From assembly GCA_016716085.1 (NCBI GenBank), contig JADJWY010000001.1, positions 310,001 through 374,000 of the forward strand: a stretch of DNA of 64,000 bases, written 5' to 3'. The stretch's first letter is position 1. Every line of letters begins with the position of its first letter. Below the pieces are notes generated by a model. That model searched no databases. It was given only the letters and a program-made list of their open reading frames with translations, and was not told where the DNA came from. The DNA is from Hahellaceae bacterium. GTDB lineage: Bacteria; Pseudomonadota; Gammaproteobacteria; Pseudomonadales; Oleiphilaceae. Made by a program: the position numbers and the translations under genes. This document shows positions 1 to 7,833 of the stretch, piece by piece.

Positions 1-1799
1 TGAAAGAAGCCATTCAGCAAACCATGGCGACCGACAAGATTTCAGAGGAAAAAGCGCAGCAGAAGGCTCTGAAATATGCTGATGAGATTGCTTCTAACGT
101 GTCGATTGCGGCCGTTCGCTTCCTCCACATCGTACTGACCTGGGTCTGGAACAAAATCTATAACGGCGTCACCGTCAACCATCTGGAGCCCGTCAAAGAG
201 GCCGCCCAGAAAGGTGGGCTGGTTTACGTGCCCTGCCATCGGAGCCATATTGACTATCTGCTGCTGTCATATGTCCTGTTCGTCAATGGACTGATGGTTC
301 CGCACATTGCAGCGGGCATCAACCTTAATATGCCTATCGTCGGTGCCATTCTGCGTCGGGGAGGCGCCTTCTTTATGCGCCGCAGTTTCCGTGATAACAA
401 GCTATATGCCGCCGTCTTCAACGAGTACATGCAGTCGATGTTCACCAAGGGATATCCCGTTGAGTATTTCGTGGAAGGGGGACGCAGCCGAACGGGTCGC
501 ACGCTCCATCCCAAAGCCGGCATGTTAAACATGACGATCAAAAGTTATCTCAAAGACAGCAACAAACCCCTGATATTCATTCCGGTGTATGTCGGCTATG
601 AAAAAATTCTGGAAGAGCGCTCCTACCTGGGCGAATTACGTGGCAAGAAAAAAGAGAAGGAGTCCATCCTTGGCCTGTTCAAAACCCTGCGTAATCTGAA
701 GAACCACGGCCGTGTCACCGTCAACTTCGGCGCACCACTGAAGCTGGATGACGTCCTGACGCAAGTGCGTCCTGAATGGCGTAACCTGAGCAAAGAAAAA
801 ACCAAGACCAAATGGGTGACTGAAGCGGTCGACCACCTGGCCAGTCAGGTGGCCATTTCGATCAACGAAGCATCGGCAATCAACCCGGTGAATATCACCG
901 CCTCTGTACTTCTGACGACGCCGCGCCTGGCAATGGACGCCAACCTGCTGGCCGAACGTAGCCAGGCGATCGTCAATCTGCTCAAGCAGAGGCCATACAG
1001 CGAACGCGTTACTTTTCCTGACGGGACGGGCGAAGAATGGGTCAACTATATCGAGTCCATGGGACTGGCCCGGCGCCAGAAGCAGTCTCTTGGCGACATC
1101 ATGACGCTCAGCGATAGCGAAGCGATTCTGCTGACGTATTATCGCAACAACATCCTGCATCTGATGGCGCTTCCGGCAATGATTGCCAGCCTGTTCCAGA
1201 ATCGGGGCAGTCTGGAAATGGAGAAAGTCGAATGGCTGGTGACCGCGATCTATCCCTATGTCCGTTCCGAGTTGTTTCTGCGCTGGACGGAAGAAAGCGT
1301 CTGGCAGGAAGCCCAGGCCTGGCTGGAAATTTTCTTCAATAACGGACTACTGCGAACGGATGGCAAGCTGCTGTTCCGTCCCACCGTGGGTACGCGGGAG
1401 TTCACCCTGCTCAGCACGCTTGCCAAGACCATCATCCCGACCATCGAGCGTTACTACATTGCCATCGCCATCCTCAAGCAGCACGGCACCGAAACGCTCA
1501 CCCCCGACAAGCTTGAAGCCCTGAGCACCTGCATGGCCGAGCGCATGTCGATCCTGTATGGCCTGAATGCGCCCGAGTTTTTCGACAAATCACTCTTCCG
1601 CAACTTCATTGCTCAACTGGAGAAAAATGCTTTTCTGGGTCGTGCTGAATCCGGCGTATTGAGTTATGACGAGCGCCTGGACCTGATCGCAGAAGAAGCG
1701 CGCCTGGTACTCAATGCCGATATTCGGGAAAGTATTCTGCAGGTGACCAGTGAAGCGGCAGAGGGTGAAGAACCTTCAGTCGCCCAGACTGCCGCCTGA
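1..1799 (+). CDS. plsB: Glycerol-3-phosphate 1-O-acyltransferase PlsB (5' partial)
   Basis: Membrane-bound acyltransferase that puts the first acyl chain on sn-glycerol-3-phosphate, the entry step of phospholipid synthesis. The frame is already open at base 3, so the N-terminal part (full PlsB is about 800 residues) lies outside the window; the first ATG at 24 is internal. Visible motifs are the catalytic HX4D box in CHRSHIDYLL (about residue 73 from that ATG), the GGAFFMRR block, the substrate-binding FVEGGRSRTGR block and IFIPVYVGYE, which are PlsB blocks I-IV in order. The long C-terminal helical domain is present. The gene ends convergently 16 bp from ptsP. Identity is secure; only the missing 5' end is uncertain. 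Confidence 0.95.
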   Translation, partial: KEAIQQTMATDKISEEKAQQKALKYADEIASNVSIAAVRFLHIVLTWVWNKIYNGVTVNHLEPVKEAAQKGGLVYVPCHRSHIDYLLLSYVLFVNGLMVPHIAAGINLNMPIVGAILRRGGAFFMRRSFRDNKLYAAVFNEYMQSMFTKGYPVEYFVEGGRSRTGRTLHPKAGMLNMTIKSYLKDSNKPLIFIPVYVGYEKILEERSYLGELRGKKKEKESILGLFKTLRNLKNHGRVTVNFGAPLKLDDVLTQVRPEWRNLSKEKTKTKWVTEAVDHLASQVAISINEASAINPVNITASVLLTTPRLAMDANLLAERSQAIVNLLKQRPYSERVTFPDGTGEEWVNYIESMGLARRQKQSLGDIMTLSDSEAILLTYYRNNILHLMALPAMIASLFQNRGSLEMEKVEWLVTAIYPYVRSELFLRWTEESVWQEAQAWLEIFFNNGLLRTDGKLLFRPTVGTREFTLLSTLAKTIIPTIERYYIAIAILKQHGTETLTPDKLEALSTCMAERMSILYGLNAPEFFDKSLFRNFIAQLEKNAFLGRAESGVLSYDERLDLIAEEARLVLNADIRESILQVTSEAAEGEEPSVAQTAA

Positions 1800-1813
1800 G
1801 CTTGAGGCGGTTT
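1792..1813. terminator. Hairpin between plsB and ptsP
   Basis: CCGCCT / AGGCGG inverted repeat with a 7-base loop, followed on the plus strand by TTTGG. It overlaps the plsB stop codon and lies between convergent genes, so it could end transcription of plsB. The short T tail makes it a moderate call. Confidence 0.45.
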
Positions 1814-1815
1814 GG

Positions 1816-4101
1816 TCAGGCTCCTGCCCGAATCAGACCGCCAAGGCCATAGCGGTCCAGCGTCGCTTCGAGCATTTTGCGGGTTTCTTTTGGATTTTCC
1901 GCCTTGAGTGCCTTCGCCAGCAGCTTGTCACACTCGGATTTGGGCACTGTTCTGATGACCCATTTGGTTTTTGGCAGGTTGTAGGCCGACAGACTCAACA
2001 TATCGAGCCCCATGCCGATCAACAGCAATACCGCCGCCGGATCCGAAGCCATCTCCCCGCAAAGGCTGACATCCAGCTGATAGCGACGGGCAGACTTAAT
2101 CATGCCATGCAATGATCGGAGTACGGCCGGATTCAGCCAGTCGTACAGCTCGGAAACCTTGGGATTATTGCGGTCCACCGCCATCAGGTACTGAGTATAG
2201 TCGTTACTGCCGATCGACACGAACTGAACATAGCGACTGAGTTGGTCGATCACATGGATGACGGAAGGAACTTCGATCATGGCACCCACTTCCGGGCAGC
2301 GGACCTCCTCCCCATCGCTCCGAAGTTGCTCCAGCGCTTCATCCAGCAGCACCCGGAAGGCTTTGACCTCCTCGATCTGACTAACCATCGGCAGCAGAAT
2401 ACGGAGGTTTTCGAGCCCGCTGGACGCCTTCAACATGGCCCGAATCTGGCTCAGGAATATACTGGTGTTGTCCAGGCTGAAGCGAATGCCGCGCCACCCC
2501 AGAAAAGGGTTATCTTCGGTGATCGCGTAATAGGGCAAGGGCTTGTCTCCACCAATATCCAGAGTACGCATCGACACCATGCGAGGCGCATAGGCTTCCA
2601 GAACGCTGCGATAGAGCGCCACCTGCTCATCTTCCGAGGGAAATGATTCATGCACCATGAAGGGGATTTCAGAGCGGTAAAGTCCAACCCCTTCAGCGCC
2701 GTGCAGGAGACCCGGCGTAATATCCGCCAGCAGGCCCGTGTTCGCCATCAATTTAACGCGAAAACCATCCGGGGTCATGGCAGGCAAATCTTTCAACTCA
2801 TTGAGGCCGCTGACCAGTTTCTTTTCCTGTTGGGCCAACTTGCGATATTCGCGCCGTAAGTTGGCAACCGGATTGAAAATGACGATCGCACGATACCCGT
2901 CAATGACCGCTTCCCGACCGTGCAGCAGGGAGGCTTTGACCTCACCGATGCCCATAACGGCAGGAATCCCCAGTGCATTCGCCAGAATTGCCAGATGCGA
3001 CAATGAGGAGCCACTGGTACAGATCAATCCTGCCAGCCGTTGCGCCGGAAACTGTGCGATATCCGCAATGCTGATGTTACGCCCGATCAGAATGACCTGC
3101 CCTTTGGTCGGCAGGGGCGCACGTTTCTCGTTCCCCATGAGACTGGCGTAAACCCGCTCACCGATGTGACGAATATCCTCTGCTTTGGCTCGCAGGTAGG
3201 CGTCGTCCATGCTTTCAAAAATCCGGGCATGACTTTCCATGGTTTTGCGAAGGGCCGTTTCAGCATTCCATCCGCCCTGAATGTGATTCTCAATTTCCCG
3301 TGCGAGTTCCTTGTCCTCCATGATCATGCGATAGACACCGAACAGGGCCTGGACATCTTTGGGCAAACTGGACTGCATACGCTCGCCCCCGGCACGAAGC
3401 TCCTGCTTGGCACGGCTCAGGGCGTCCCGAAAGCGCTCGATTTCCGCATCGGGTTCATCACAGTAATCTTCTTTCGCTTCAGAAAGCTGATGGGTATGCG
3501 ATACCCAGTACAAGGTGCCCCAGGCCATCCCGGATGCGCCTTTTACGCCTTTGTACTTGAGGTTACTTTGCAGGGCGTCATCATCGGCAACCTGCTCGGT
3601 GATCAAGGGGGATTTATCCAGAATTTCCCGAATAGGGCCAGCCAGCTGGGCGGCCACCGTAATCAGAAACGCTTCTTCCTCATCACTGAAAAATTCCCGC
3701 TGCGCACGTTGCACAACGATAACGCCCAGAAGCCTGCGAAAGCTGATGATGGGTGCGCCGAGAAAGGAATGAAAACTTTCTTCACCGGTTTCAGGGAAAT
3801 AACGGTATGCGGGATGCAGCGCGGCATCCGGAATGTTGAGAAGTGATTGATGACGGGCAATCTGTCCAACCAGACCCTCACCTTTTGGCAAACGGACCTT
3901 GCCAACGGAGCTGGCATCCAACCCCCGGGTGGCCATCAGGACCAGTTCTGACGTTTCCTCATTCAGGAGGTAGACCGAGCAAACATCTGCGCCGAGGGCG
4001 GCCTGGACACGCGCCACAATCAGATCGAGAAGCTGGGCTGACTGATGCAGATCAGCGGCTTCCTGAAAGATCAACCGAAGGGTCTTCAACGGCTCAAGCA
4101 T
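1816..4101 (-). CDS. ptsP: Phosphoenolpyruvate-protein phosphotransferase PtsP (EI-Ntr)
   Basis: First enzyme of the nitrogen-related phosphotransferase system. It takes phosphate from PEP and passes it to NPr (PtsO) and then EIIA-Ntr, a regulatory rather than sugar-transport cascade. The 761-residue protein has an N-terminal GAF domain (about residues 15-160), then the EI N-terminal domain with the phosphohistidine in SLSHLAILANALGIPAVMG, and the PEP-binding TIM barrel with GLYRSEIPFM, DIGGDKPLPY, SIGSNDYTQY and the catalytic Cys in LCGEMASDP. Length matches E. coli PtsP (748). I chose the ATG at 4101 (protein starts MLEPLKTLRL) over the longer frame to 4209, because AGGA lies about 12 bases upstream and family members start there. 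rppH, the usual upstream partner, is not adjacent; a tRNA gene is. Confidence 0.95.
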   Translation of the reverse strand: MLEPLKTLRLIFQEAADLHQSAQLLDLIVARVQAALGADVCSVYLLNEETSELVLMATRGLDASSVGKVRLPKGEGLVGQIARHQSLLNIPDAALHPAYRYFPETGEESFHSFLGAPIISFRRLLGVIVVQRAQREFFSDEEEAFLITVAAQLAGPIREILDKSPLITEQVADDDALQSNLKYKGVKGASGMAWGTLYWVSHTHQLSEAKEDYCDEPDAEIERFRDALSRAKQELRAGGERMQSSLPKDVQALFGVYRMIMEDKELAREIENHIQGGWNAETALRKTMESHARIFESMDDAYLRAKAEDIRHIGERVYASLMGNEKRAPLPTKGQVILIGRNISIADIAQFPAQRLAGLICTSGSSLSHLAILANALGIPAVMGIGEVKASLLHGREAVIDGYRAIVIFNPVANLRREYRKLAQQEKKLVSGLNELKDLPAMTPDGFRVKLMANTGLLADITPGLLHGAEGVGLYRSEIPFMVHESFPSEDEQVALYRSVLEAYAPRMVSMRTLDIGGDKPLPYYAITEDNPFLGWRGIRFSLDNTSIFLSQIRAMLKASSGLENLRILLPMVSQIEEVKAFRVLLDEALEQLRSDGEEVRCPEVGAMIEVPSVIHVIDQLSRYVQFVSIGSNDYTQYLMAVDRNNPKVSELYDWLNPAVLRSLHGMIKSARRYQLDVSLCGEMASDPAAVLLLIGMGLDMLSLSAYNLPKTKWVIRTVPKSECDKLLAKALKAENPKETRKMLEATLDRYGLGGLIRAGA

Positions 4102-4220
4102 GGGTCCAGACTTCCTGTAATTAACGGGCGGCGACTTCACCTCACTATAGCCGTTCCGCCCAGACAACCCAAGCCTTGTTTGGAAAGGGCTTTTTCTGCC
4201 CGATCCCACTCAACTTTCGT

Positions 4221-4248
4221 TTGCCAAGGAAGGGATTTCTGGTATGAT
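4221..4248 (+). promoter_or_regulatory. Sigma70 promoter of tRNA-Arg
   Basis: TTGCCA (4221-4226), a 16-base spacer, and TATGAT (4243-4248). Transcription would start near 4255, seven bases before the mature tRNA 5' end at 4262. Both hexamers are close to consensus and placement is ideal. Confidence 0.7.
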
Positions 4249-4261
4249 CCGCATCCTTGAC

Positions 4262-4338
4262 GGGTCTGTAGCTCAATTGGATAGAGTAGTGGCCTTCGAA
4301 GCCATTGGTTGCAGGTTCGAGTCCTGCCAGGCCCGCCA
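4262..4338 (+). tRNA. tRNA-Arg(TCG)
   Basis: A complete 77-base cloverleaf can be folded by eye. The 7-bp acceptor stem is GGGTCTG / CAGGCCC with one G-U pair. The D arm is GCTC..GAGT, the anticodon stem GTGGC / GCCAT with loop CTTCGAA giving anticodon TCG, and the T arm GCAGG / CCTGC. The CCA end is encoded. Anticodon TCG reads CGA (arginine). It is transcribed from its own promoter and bordered downstream by a degenerate, gene-poor region, as often seen where mobile elements have used a tRNA as an attachment site. Confidence 0.96.
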
Positions 4339-4504
4339 ATCAGATCATACAGTTACACCACTTTTACCGATCTTCGAAAACACCCTAATAATCGACATCA
4401 ATATTAGGCCACTTTAACCACAACGGCTCTATTGGCCAGAATAAGATCTAAACATCGCTTTGCCAACCACGACAGGGCCATTTGCTTTAAATGATGGAGT
4501 CACG

Positions 4505-4927
4505 GTACCGTTTTGGATGGGTCTGGATTACTTTTTGAATCATTATACCTCTGGCAATCTGAATTCAAGACCTGGGCATAAGAGCCCTCAAACCAGTCTT
4601 GCCTGGTTTTCTTGGTAAAAAAGCTAACTGCCAGCTTGCTTGTTTAACTTCGAGAAATACACTAGACTTTCACACCTATGAACCGGTCAGGAATGTGCCC
4701 CTAGCACCTACGCTCGAGCGGCCAATCCCGGGAGTCTCATTCCCAAACTTTATATCCAAGACGTATTTTTTTCCCACTTCTAACGAGTGCCAGTCGTCGT
4801 CTGTAATCATGAAATATGTTTGACCATCTCTACCATCGATTCCAATCCTGAAAACGGTGTTCGACAAAACAGAGATGGAGCATCCATTATGTGTTAGACC
4901 AACTCGAACCTCCGATCCCTCGACATT
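4505..4927 (-). pseudogene. Decayed gene of an unrecognised small-protein family
   Basis: On the minus strand a frame is open from 4927 to 4676 with no ATG start. It encodes a protein-like stretch with a hydrophobic/charged pattern (VFRIGIDGRDGQTYF, then TDDDWHSLEVGKKYVLDIKF). Beyond the stop, further protein-like segments continue in shifted frames (SLVYFSKLNKQAG; then GSYAQVLNSDCQRYNDSKSNP) down to about 4505. The order resembles a family of roughly 150-residue secreted or phage-linked hypothetical proteins that end in a Cys followed by a short polar tail, but I cannot name it. At least two frame changes and an in-frame stop separate the pieces, so it is a relic. Confidence that this is former coding DNA is moderate. 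Confidence 0.4.
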
Positions 4928-5367
4928 CTATTGCCAGAGAAGCCGGCTTTGCTTCATCAGTGCCACGGTGTTCCAAACAATGCTTGCCAAACCAGAACAT
5001 TCTTATGATCGGTGATGCTCGGCGCAAAGAATAAAAATGACGAAGCAGCTTCAGTGCCAGCTACCATTCAAATAAAGTCTCACGCTTTTGCCTTCTTTTC
5101 TGGCACTACGTTTAGTCAGATTCTTATCGAATAGGCTACCAAGCAAACTTCGCAATCAGGTCAAAATTATAGCCTGCGCTTTCTGCGACACCTTCACCAG
5201 AACTCGGTCCGTCCATCATGCTGCCGGATGCGGAACTGGAGCAACACCGATGGCAGCATTGAACTGATTCAGGAAAACCATTTAGCGTTTGCGCCCCTAA
5301 TCGATAGGCAAAGCCTCAAATACGCCGGCAATTAAATGCTGCTCCTTGCCTAACAGCAAAACGCTGA
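4928..5367. other. Gene-poor, AT-richer stretch
   Basis: I see no credible open reading frame, RNA gene, inverted repeat or attachment-site repeat here. Composition is lower in G+C than the flanking genes. With the relic at 4505-4927 and the truncated gene that follows, it looks like the remains of inserted DNA beside the tRNA gene. Confidence 0.5.
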
Positions 5368-6348
5368 ATGGCCTCTACTTTTCATTTGAAGGCATTAGGG
5401 AATGAATGGCGTGATGCGCGCCCTAGGGATATCTTTCCTCAGAGGCCAAAGCTGTATCCCAATCAATACCCTTTATTCGAGCCGGTTGCTGGATTTTTTC
5501 AGTATGGTGGGCAGGCAACCCTGGATACCTCTGGCGCACGGGCGTTCTACCAGGGTTTGATCACGCGTCTGGGTACGTGGAATGCCGATGTTCCCTACAC
5601 GCCGATGATGATCACCGGCTGTGTCAACAATACGTTGGGCCAACCTGTTGCCAACGCAAGGGTGACAACGGCAGGACGCGACTACATTGGTAGCTCGTTT
5701 GCCTATACCGATGCCCAGGGGCGTTTTGCGGTACCCGCACAGCCAAGTTCGACTGTACTGGTCAGCTCCACGGTGTTAGGTGAAAGCGATACCCGTATTG
5801 TGACAACCGGGACAAACGCGAGCGTTGATATGGGAGCCTGTCTTTCGCTGGCTGAAGGCGCAGCCACAATCAAGTTGACCTGGGGGGCTGAACCGCGGGA
5901 TCTGGACTCACACTTAACCATCGCAGGTTCGAATGGGTCCAGTTACCGAGTCTATTTCGCGAACAAGAGTCAGGAAGTGGACGGTGTTGTTTATAATCTC
6001 GATGTTGATGATGTCAGCAGCTTCGGCCCGGAAATCACCACCCTGCCGTCACTGGTCAGTGAACGCTACAGCTTTCAGGTTCATATCTATGCTGGAACCG
6101 GAACCTTTGCAACATCGGAGGCACGTGTCGAACTAAACATTAACGGCCAATTGCATGTCTTCACACCGACCGGCAGCGATGCATCATCAACGAGCAGATA
6201 CTGGCATGCGTTTGATTTAGTGAAAACAGGCGGCACTTATACCGTCGAACCCAAAAACGAGTTCGATTCGGTGAGCTCACTCGCAGTGTTGAGTGCGGAT
6301 ACACCAGAGAAGCCAACCAGCCTCCCGGTTAAGCACTACGCGAAGTAA
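5368..6348 (+). CDS. YfaP-like (DUF2135) secreted protein, probably N-terminally truncated
   Basis: 326-residue open frame. Residues about 85-135 (TGCVNNTLGQPVANARV...TDAQGRFAVPA) look like a carboxypeptidase regulatory-like beta-sandwich. Residues about 165-290 carry the YfaP/DUF2135 signature (IKLTWGAEPRDLDSHL, LDVDDVSSFGPE) found in extracellular or periplasmic proteins. There is no signal peptide and no ribosome binding site before the ATG at 5368. The first 15 residues do not resemble the rest, and the DNA upstream is degenerate. I infer this is the C-terminal part of a longer exported protein whose 5' end was lost. Function unknown. It is followed by an 11-bp perfect hairpin. Confidence 0.6.
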   Translation: MASTFHLKALGNEWRDARPRDIFPQRPKLYPNQYPLFEPVAGFFQYGGQATLDTSGARAFYQGLITRLGTWNADVPYTPMMITGCVNNTLGQPVANARVTTAGRDYIGSSFAYTDAQGRFAVPAQPSSTVLVSSTVLGESDTRIVTTGTNASVDMGACLSLAEGAATIKLTWGAEPRDLDSHLTIAGSNGSSYRVYFANKSQEVDGVVYNLDVDDVSSFGPEITTLPSLVSERYSFQVHIYAGTGTFATSEARVELNINGQLHVFTPTGSDASSTSRYWHAFDLVKTGGTYTVEPKNEFDSVSSLAVLSADTPEKPTSLPVKHYAK

Positions 6349-6356
6349 TCAACTCG

Positions 6357-6386
6357 AGTCGGCCCGCATCCTGCTGCGGGCCGACT
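6357..6386. terminator. Perfect 11-bp inverted repeat between convergent genes
   Basis: AGTCGGCCCGC (6357-6367) and its exact complement (6376-6386) around an 8-base loop, between the stop codons of the YfaP-like gene and mgtC. No T-run follows on either strand, so the terminator role rests on stem strength and position. Confidence 0.5.
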
Positions 6387-6408
6387 GACAGGCGTCTGGC
6401 ACCACATT

Positions 6409-6981
6409 TCATCTCGGTCGGCGACGCTCTTCCGGTTTAGGCGATTCGTTGATTGAATCCAGCTTTGGGTCGGGATCGTGAGGCTTCATATCAGTTGCCC
6501 GTCGCCGTAAACTGTCGATATTGGCGTGAACGCCTCGACGCAGTGACTTAAATGAGTTTTCGACCACATCCACACCGACCAGAATAATCACGGCGAGCAC
6601 GGCCAGCTTGATTCCGGTGGCTTCATAACCACTGCCGATGACAACCCCAATTCCGGCCAGAATCCAGACTGCAGCCGCCGACGTTACGCCCAGCACGATG
6701 CCGTCGCGCGTCAGAATAACCCCCGCCCCCAGAAAGCCAATCCCGGTAATGATCTGGCCAACGACACGGGAAGGGTCCGCACCCGGGCCAGTGAAAGATT
6801 CACCAATCACGGTGAATACGTAAGTCCCCAGACAAATCAGCGAGCTGGTTCGTATTCCGACGGGTTTGCCCAGCACCTGACGCTCGATTCCGACGATCGT
6901 ACCCGACAAAATGGCCGCAAGAATGCCCAGCCAGGAAAGGGGTTCGACCGCGAAGAGTTCATGTAGATCCAAATGAAACAC
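6409..6981 (-). CDS. MgtC/SapB family inner-membrane protein
   Basis: 190 residues with four or five hydrophobic segments and the MgtC/SapB family core: ILSGTIVGIERQ, KPVGIRTSSLICLGTYVF, then VGQIITGIGFLGAGVIL and LGVTSAAAVWILAGIGVVIG. Family members are linked to growth in low magnesium, intracellular survival and modulation of the F-ATPase, but many environmental homologues have no assigned role. The C-terminal tail after residue 150 is charged and short, without the soluble ACT-like domain of true MgtC. The start is ambiguous: GTG at 6981 has its AGGG only a base away, whereas TTG at 6972 has AGGG seven bases upstream. Divergent from the MarC-family gene. Confidence 0.85.
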   Translation of the reverse strand: MFHLDLHELFAVEPLSWLGILAAILSGTIVGIERQVLGKPVGIRTSSLICLGTYVFTVIGESFTGPGADPSRVVGQIITGIGFLGAGVILTRDGIVLGVTSAAAVWILAGIGVVIGSGYEATGIKLAVLAVIILVGVDVVENSFKSLRRGVHANIDSLRRRATDMKPHDPDPKLDSINESPKPEERRRPR

Positions 6982-7091
6982 CCTGTAATAAAAATGGCTG
7001 CTTCATTTCAGTAAGGATGAGGTTGAGAGGAAAATCAATTTGTTTTTCCCCGCCCCAGCTGCCACCCTTTAAGAGAAACTGCTGACTGTGA

Positions 7092-7733
7092 GTGAAACGA
7101 ATGCTGGATCCACAGGATTATCTGAAATTCCTGTTTGCCTTGTTTGCCATACTCAACCCACCGGGTGCAATACCGGTGCTGATGTCGATTACGGCTGAAC
7201 AGGGGCAGGCGGATCGGGTGGCTACGGCGCGCACAGCGACCGTATCGGTGTTTATCATCCTGTTGACGGCACTCTTCTTTGGCGAAGCCCTACTGCATTT
7301 CTTCGGCATCTCCATCCACTCCTTTCGCGTGGGCGGCGGCATTCTGATTCTGATGATGGCCCTGTCGATGATGCACGCCCGATCCACCGACACCAAACAG
7401 ACCCAGGAAGAGTCGCTGGAAGCCGCCAACCGCCAGTCCGTGGCAGTCGTCCCCCTGGCCATGCCCATCCTCGCAGGTCCGGGAGCCATCAGTGCCGTCA
7501 TTCTCTTTGGTCATCGCTCATCCTCCTGGGAGCACCTGGTCACGGTCACGGTTTTGATGGGCATTCTCAGCCTAATCCTCTATCCCTTCTTGCGGTTCTC
7601 CGCCCCCATTTCCCGCCGACTGGGGCAAACCGGCATCAATATCATGACGCGGGTGATGGGATTAATCCTGGCAGCGATTGCCGTTGAGTTTATCGCCAAT
7701 GGACTCAAGGGGCTTTTCCCCAGCCTGCTGTGA
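7092..7733 (+). CDS. MarC family (UPF0056) integral membrane protein
   Basis: 213 residues with six predicted membrane segments. Family hallmarks are the N-terminal FLFALFAILNPPGAIPVLMS, the central VVPLAMPILAGPGAISAVI and the C-terminal TRVMGLILAAIAVEFIANGL. The family's biochemical role is not established; E. coli MarC is not needed for multidrug resistance despite its name. GTG at 7092 is preferred to ATG at 7101 because AAGAGAAA lies about 12 bases before it, but either is possible. It stands alone, divergent from the MgtC-family gene. Confidence 0.88.
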   Translation: MKRMLDPQDYLKFLFALFAILNPPGAIPVLMSITAEQGQADRVATARTATVSVFIILLTALFFGEALLHFFGISIHSFRVGGGILILMMALSMMHARSTDTKQTQEESLEAANRQSVAVVPLAMPILAGPGAISAVILFGHRSSSWEHLVTVTVLMGILSLILYPFLRFSAPISRRLGQTGINIMTRVMGLILAAIAVEFIANGLKGLFPSLL

Positions 7734-7793
7734 CGCGAATTGCAAAACACTATCAATTCCTGCGGGTTTCGTAGCCAATTTTGCCCACTCTGG

Positions 7794-7799
7794 TAGAAT
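7794..7799 (+). promoter_or_regulatory. Possible extended -10 for the acylase gene
   Basis: TGGTAGAAT matches an extended -10 (TGn-TATAAT with one change) 35 bases before the acylase ATG. No good -35 is seen, which is tolerated by extended -10 promoters. Confidence 0.35.
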
Positions 7800-7833
7800 G
7801 CGCGCATTGTTTTGAATTCGGAAGGGATATCCC

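Noticed and set aside
4145..4339. Minus-strand frame starting MAGLAGLEPATNGFEG
   Set aside because: It is the well-known artefact of reading a tRNA gene on the opposite strand; the tRNA at 4262-4338 explains it.
4339..6400. Direct repeat of the tRNA-Arg 3' end as an attachment site
   Set aside because: I looked for a copy of the T-arm and acceptor sequence in the following 2 kb and saw only a 7-base GGCCCGC match at 6361, which is part of a hairpin.
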